Positions 6,273-8,482 of a stretch of DNA of 8,482 nt are shown here, one piece after another. The notes below the pieces were generated by a model. That model had not been told where the DNA came from and did no database searches. It saw only the letters and a program-made list of their open reading frames with translations. This stretch comes from Lachnospiraceae bacterium. Its GTDB lineage: Bacteria > Bacillota > Clostridia > Lachnospirales > Lachnospiraceae. The stretch lies in NCBI GenBank assembly GCA_009787745.1, contig WQST01000097.1, forward strand, positions 1-8,482, given 5' to 3'. Within the stretch, counting starts at the first letter, position 1. The number at the start of each line of letters is the position of its first letter. The position numbers and the translations under genes are program-made.

Positions 6273-7388
6273 TTAGGTCATTTTATTTATGCGCTGTAAA
6301 CCGACATTCAGTACAAAGCCAATCCCGATATAAGCACTTACCAATGAAGTAAGCCCATAACTGACAAACGGCAGCGGTAAACCGGTATTAGGCAAAATAT
6401 ATGTCGCCACCCCGATATTGATAAACCCCTGAATCCCTATCATACTGCCGACCCCCGTCGCGATGACCGTCCCCGCGATATCCTTTGCGCGCCTTGCAAT
6501 AAGCAAGCATTCCATCACTATTATCATCAGTAAAATAATTACCGCCGAAGCCCCGATAAAACCGAATTCTTCACCGATTACCGCAAAAATAAAGTCGGTT
6601 TCCTGTTCGGCAATATAGTTGGCGTTCTTTACCGAACTAAGCAAATTATTTTTGTACCCTTTTCCGTAAAGCTGTCCCGAACCAATCGCCATAACGGAAT
6701 TTTCCTGTTGATAACCTTGCTCCAAAGCATATGCTTCTTTATTGAGAAAGGCGACAATCCGTCCCTGCTGATAGCCCCTTAACAACTCCGACTCAGGATT
6801 CGTAACAATAGCTAAAAAAATCAACCCGACAGGAACGATAACCGCGAAAATCCCGGCAATAATTTTCCAGCTTAGTCCGCCTATGTATACCATAACACAA
6901 AGAATACAAGCAATAACGATACTTGTTGACAAATCAGGCTGACTAAAAATCATATAAAAAGGTACCGCAAAAAGTGCGACACTTAAAAACAAATTTTGAA
7001 TCGAATTAAAATTGTCCTTACATTTCATGATAAACTGTGCATAGAATAAAATCAACAAAATCTTTGCCGTTTCCGACGGTTGGAACTGAATACCGAAAAG
7101 AATAAGCCACCGCTGTGCATTATTTATTGTTTCACCGAATAAAAGCACCATACCCAGCAAAGCAATATTGACGCCGTAAATAACCCAATGTAAATGAATT
7201 ATCAATGAATAATCAAACAGTGATATAACCACCATCAGAAATAAAGCTGTCAAGAAGCCGTATATCTGTTTACTTTGCAAGGATTCATCAGCAGCACTGC
7301 CGATTGCCATAATCCCGATGATGGTCAAAGCAACGATATATATCACCAGTTTGAAATTGTAATCACGGATGCGGTAATTTCTTAGCAT
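6273..7388 (-). CDS. rodA: SEDS peptidoglycan glycosyltransferase (RodA/FtsW/SpoVE family), probably RodA-type
   Basis: Polytopic membrane enzyme that polymerises lipid II into glycan strands, working with a class B penicillin-binding protein. The 371 residues carry about ten hydrophobic segments and the family motifs: AQRW and FQPSE (91-105), QPDLSTS (150-156), GYQQGRI (205-211), AIGSGQLYGKGY (234-245), EQETDFIFAVIGEE (261-274) and PNTGLPLPFVSYG (333-345). Asp265 in ETDF matches the catalytic Asp of SEDS enzymes. EQxTDF and the short length favour RodA or SpoVE over FtsW, but position in a min operon means a division role cannot be excluded. After the PFVSYG motif the residues are LTSL instead of the common GxSL. 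The ATG directly abuts the minE stop and has AAAGGA 7 bases upstream, within minE. Confidence 0.93.
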   Translation of the reverse strand: MLRNYRIRDYNFKLVIYIVALTIIGIMAIGSAADESLQSKQIYGFLTALFLMVVISLFDYSLIIHLHWVIYGVNIALLGMVLLFGETINNAQRWLILFGIQFQPSETAKILLILFYAQFIMKCKDNFNSIQNLFLSVALFAVPFYMIFSQPDLSTSIVIACILCVMVYIGGLSWKIIAGIFAVIVPVGLIFLAIVTNPESELLRGYQQGRIVAFLNKEAYALEQGYQQENSVMAIGSGQLYGKGYKNNLLSSVKNANYIAEQETDFIFAVIGEEFGFIGASAVIILLMIIVMECLLIARRAKDIAGTVIATGVGSMIGIQGFINIGVATYILPNTGLPLPFVSYGLTSLVSAYIGIGFVLNVGLQRINKMT

Positions 7389-7661
7389 TTAGGTTCCTTT
7401 GTTTAAATCTAGGATTGGTATATTAGCATAAAGCGAAGGGTTTTTGGCATTCCTTCCTTTAGTGGCGGTTTTGGATATCTGTATTTCCATCGTTTTCGCG
7501 TCAATCTTCATGTATTTCGAGATTACTTTGGCAATATCTTGTTTTATCAATTCCAGCATTTCCTGCGAACAGTTGAAACGGTCGGAAATCAATAGTATTT
7601 TTAAACGGTCTTTGGCGATTTCATTGGATTTTTTGCGGCGTAAAAGATTTTTTATTTTCAT
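7389..7661 (-). CDS. minE: Cell division topological specificity factor MinE
   Basis: Partner of MinD that stimulates its ATPase and drives pole-to-pole movement of the MinCD division inhibitor. The 90-residue length is normal. The N-terminus (MKIKNLLRRKK) is a basic amphipathic membrane-targeting stretch. EIAKDRLKILLISDR (14-28) matches the MinD-contact helix, and the dimerising beta domain follows (QDIAKVISKYMKID, MEIQISK, SLYANIPILDL). The ATG lies 9 bases after minD. AAAGG inside the end of minD is about 13 bases from the ATG, a long spacing. A small hairpin (7683-7699) lies just upstream of this ribosome site. The stop is contiguous with the rodA start. Confidence 0.94.
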   Translation of the reverse strand: MKIKNLLRRKKSNEIAKDRLKILLISDRFNCSQEMLELIKQDIAKVISKYMKIDAKTMEIQISKTATKGRNAKNPSLYANIPILDLNKGT

Positions 7662-7670
7662 ATATTATTT

Positions 7671-8468
7671 TCAACCTTTCCCCCGGGAGAAAACCCCGGT
7701 TACTCTAGTCCAAAATGAAATACTCTTGCCTAATTCAATAAAAGGCACCTCTTTTCCCAGAATCCGCAGACAAATATCCTGATAAGAGCGTCCCGCTAAA
7801 GTATTATTACCAACCAGCGGTTCGCCTTGATTCGCGGCGATAACAACATTCTCATCATCAGGAATAATCCCGATCAGATTCAGAGCCAAAATATCAACAA
7901 CATCATTCGCGCTCATCATATCGCCGCGCCTGACCATATCAGGCCGCATACGATTTATAATGAGATCGATTTGCTTAAACTCATCGGCTTCCAAAAGCCC
8001 GATAATCCTGTCGGCATCACGAATTGACGATACCTCCGGCGTTGCGACGACGAAGGCACGGTCAGCCCCCGCAATCGCGTTCTTAAAGCCTTGCTCAATT
8101 CCTGCGGGGCAATCCAGGATAATATAGTCAAATTGCTCCTTTAACCCCGCGACCATCCGCACCATTTGTTCGGGTCTGATTGCGGATTTATCTTTCGTTT
8201 GTGCCGATGGCATTAAGTATAGGCTGGGATGCCGCTTATCACGTATCAGTGCCTGTTTAATCCGGCACTTTCCTTCACAAACATCAACCAGATTATAAAC
8301 AATTCGGCTTTCAAGCCCCATAACGACATCGAGATTCCTTAAACCGATATCGGTATCAATCAAGACCACCCGCTTTCCCATTGCGGCAAGCCCTGTCCCG
8401 ACGTTTGCAGATGTAGTCGTCTTACCTACACCGCCTTTTCCTGATGTGACGACAATTACTTCACTCAT
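7671..8468 (-). CDS. minD: Septum site-determining ATPase MinD
   Basis: Deviant Walker A ATPase that binds the membrane as an ATP dimer and recruits MinC to block Z-ring assembly away from midcell. The 265 residues are full length. The deviant P-loop KGGVGKTT is at 11-18 with signature Lys11 and catalytic Lys16. Switch I is DTDIGLRNLDVVMGLE (38-53) and the Walker B strand ends at Asp119 (ILDCPAGIE). The C-terminus (SFWTRVTGVFSRGKG) fits the amphipathic membrane-targeting helix. The ATG at 8468 is fixed by AAGGAGG (8481-8475) with a 6-base spacing. It is the first gene of the operon visible here; minC is expected upstream beyond the window. Confidence 0.97.
   Translation of the reverse strand: MSEVIVVTSGKGGVGKTTTSANVGTGLAAMGKRVVLIDTDIGLRNLDVVMGLESRIVYNLVDVCEGKCRIKQALIRDKRHPSLYLMPSAQTKDKSAIRPEQMVRMVAGLKEQFDYIILDCPAGIEQGFKNAIAGADRAFVVATPEVSSIRDADRIIGLLEADEFKQIDLIINRMRPDMVRRGDMMSANDVVDILALNLIGIIPDDENVVIAANQGEPLVGNNTLAGRSYQDICLRILGKEVPFIELGKSISFWTRVTGVFSRGKG
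7683..7699 (-). other. Short G+C hairpin at the end of minD, just upstream of the minE ribosome site
   Basis: On the minus strand CCGGG and CCCGG pair around a 7-base GTTTTCT loop in the last codons of minD. The following GGGAAAGG holds the minE Shine-Dalgarno sequence. There is no U-run, so it is not a terminator. It could make minE translation depend on ribosomes finishing minD, but the stem is only five pairs. Confidence 0.3.
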
Positions 8469-8482
8469 TTTTGTCCTCCTTG

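Noticed and set aside
7444..7782. Plus-strand open frame of 112 codons with hydrophobic patches opposite minE and minD
   Set aside because: It mirrors conserved minE and minD codons; the hydrophobicity is what antisense reading of charged helices gives.

Overview
The window looks like a chromosomal core region of a low-to-moderate G+C member of the Bacillota, most likely class Clostridia and plausibly near Lachnospiraceae. This rests on gene content: SepF together with a MinD/MinE pair, strong AAGGAGG-type ribosome binding sites, a SepF/YggS cluster, and a HlyD-like gene next to it. No 16S or marker-gene search was possible, so the family is an inference. Every supported gene is on the minus strand. 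I see no mobile element, CRISPR array, tRNA, rRNA or phage gene.

In the direction of transcription (high to low coordinates), the first block is minD (8468-7671), minE (7661-7389), a rodA/ftsW-type SEDS glycosyltransferase gene (7388-6273), mgsA (6236-5841) and a D,D-carboxypeptidase lipoprotein gene (5857-4844). The genes are tightly packed: minE and rodA abut, and mgsA and the carboxypeptidase overlap. The block therefore reads as one operon for septum placement, peptidoglycan polymerisation and trimming, plus methylglyoxal synthase. minC probably lies just upstream, outside the window.

The second block is a single small P-loop protein gene (4761-4342). It has its own near-consensus promoter (TTGTCT, 17 bases, TATAAT) and is followed by a hairpin that looks like a terminator. 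The third block is a HlyD-like membrane protein gene (4272-2878), yggS (2885-2193) and sepF (2129-1629). A 77-base gap with a palindrome and a possible extended -10 promoter leads to aroB (1551-445), then lspA (422 to the window edge, cut off just before its second catalytic Asp).

Functionally the window joins division-site selection (MinD, MinE), Z-ring anchoring (SepF) and wall synthesis and modification (SEDS polymerase, carboxypeptidase). LspA would process the lipoprotein signal peptide that the carboxypeptidase appears to carry. AroB (shikimate pathway), MgsA (methylglyoxal bypass) and YggS (PLP homeostasis) are metabolic passengers. The genes of unknown role that most deserve attention are the HlyD-like protein, which has no visible transporter partner, and the small P-loop protein. 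Other points are a Glu in place of the usual catalytic Asp in MgsA, and aroB sitting where ylmG-ylmH-divIVA often follow sepF.
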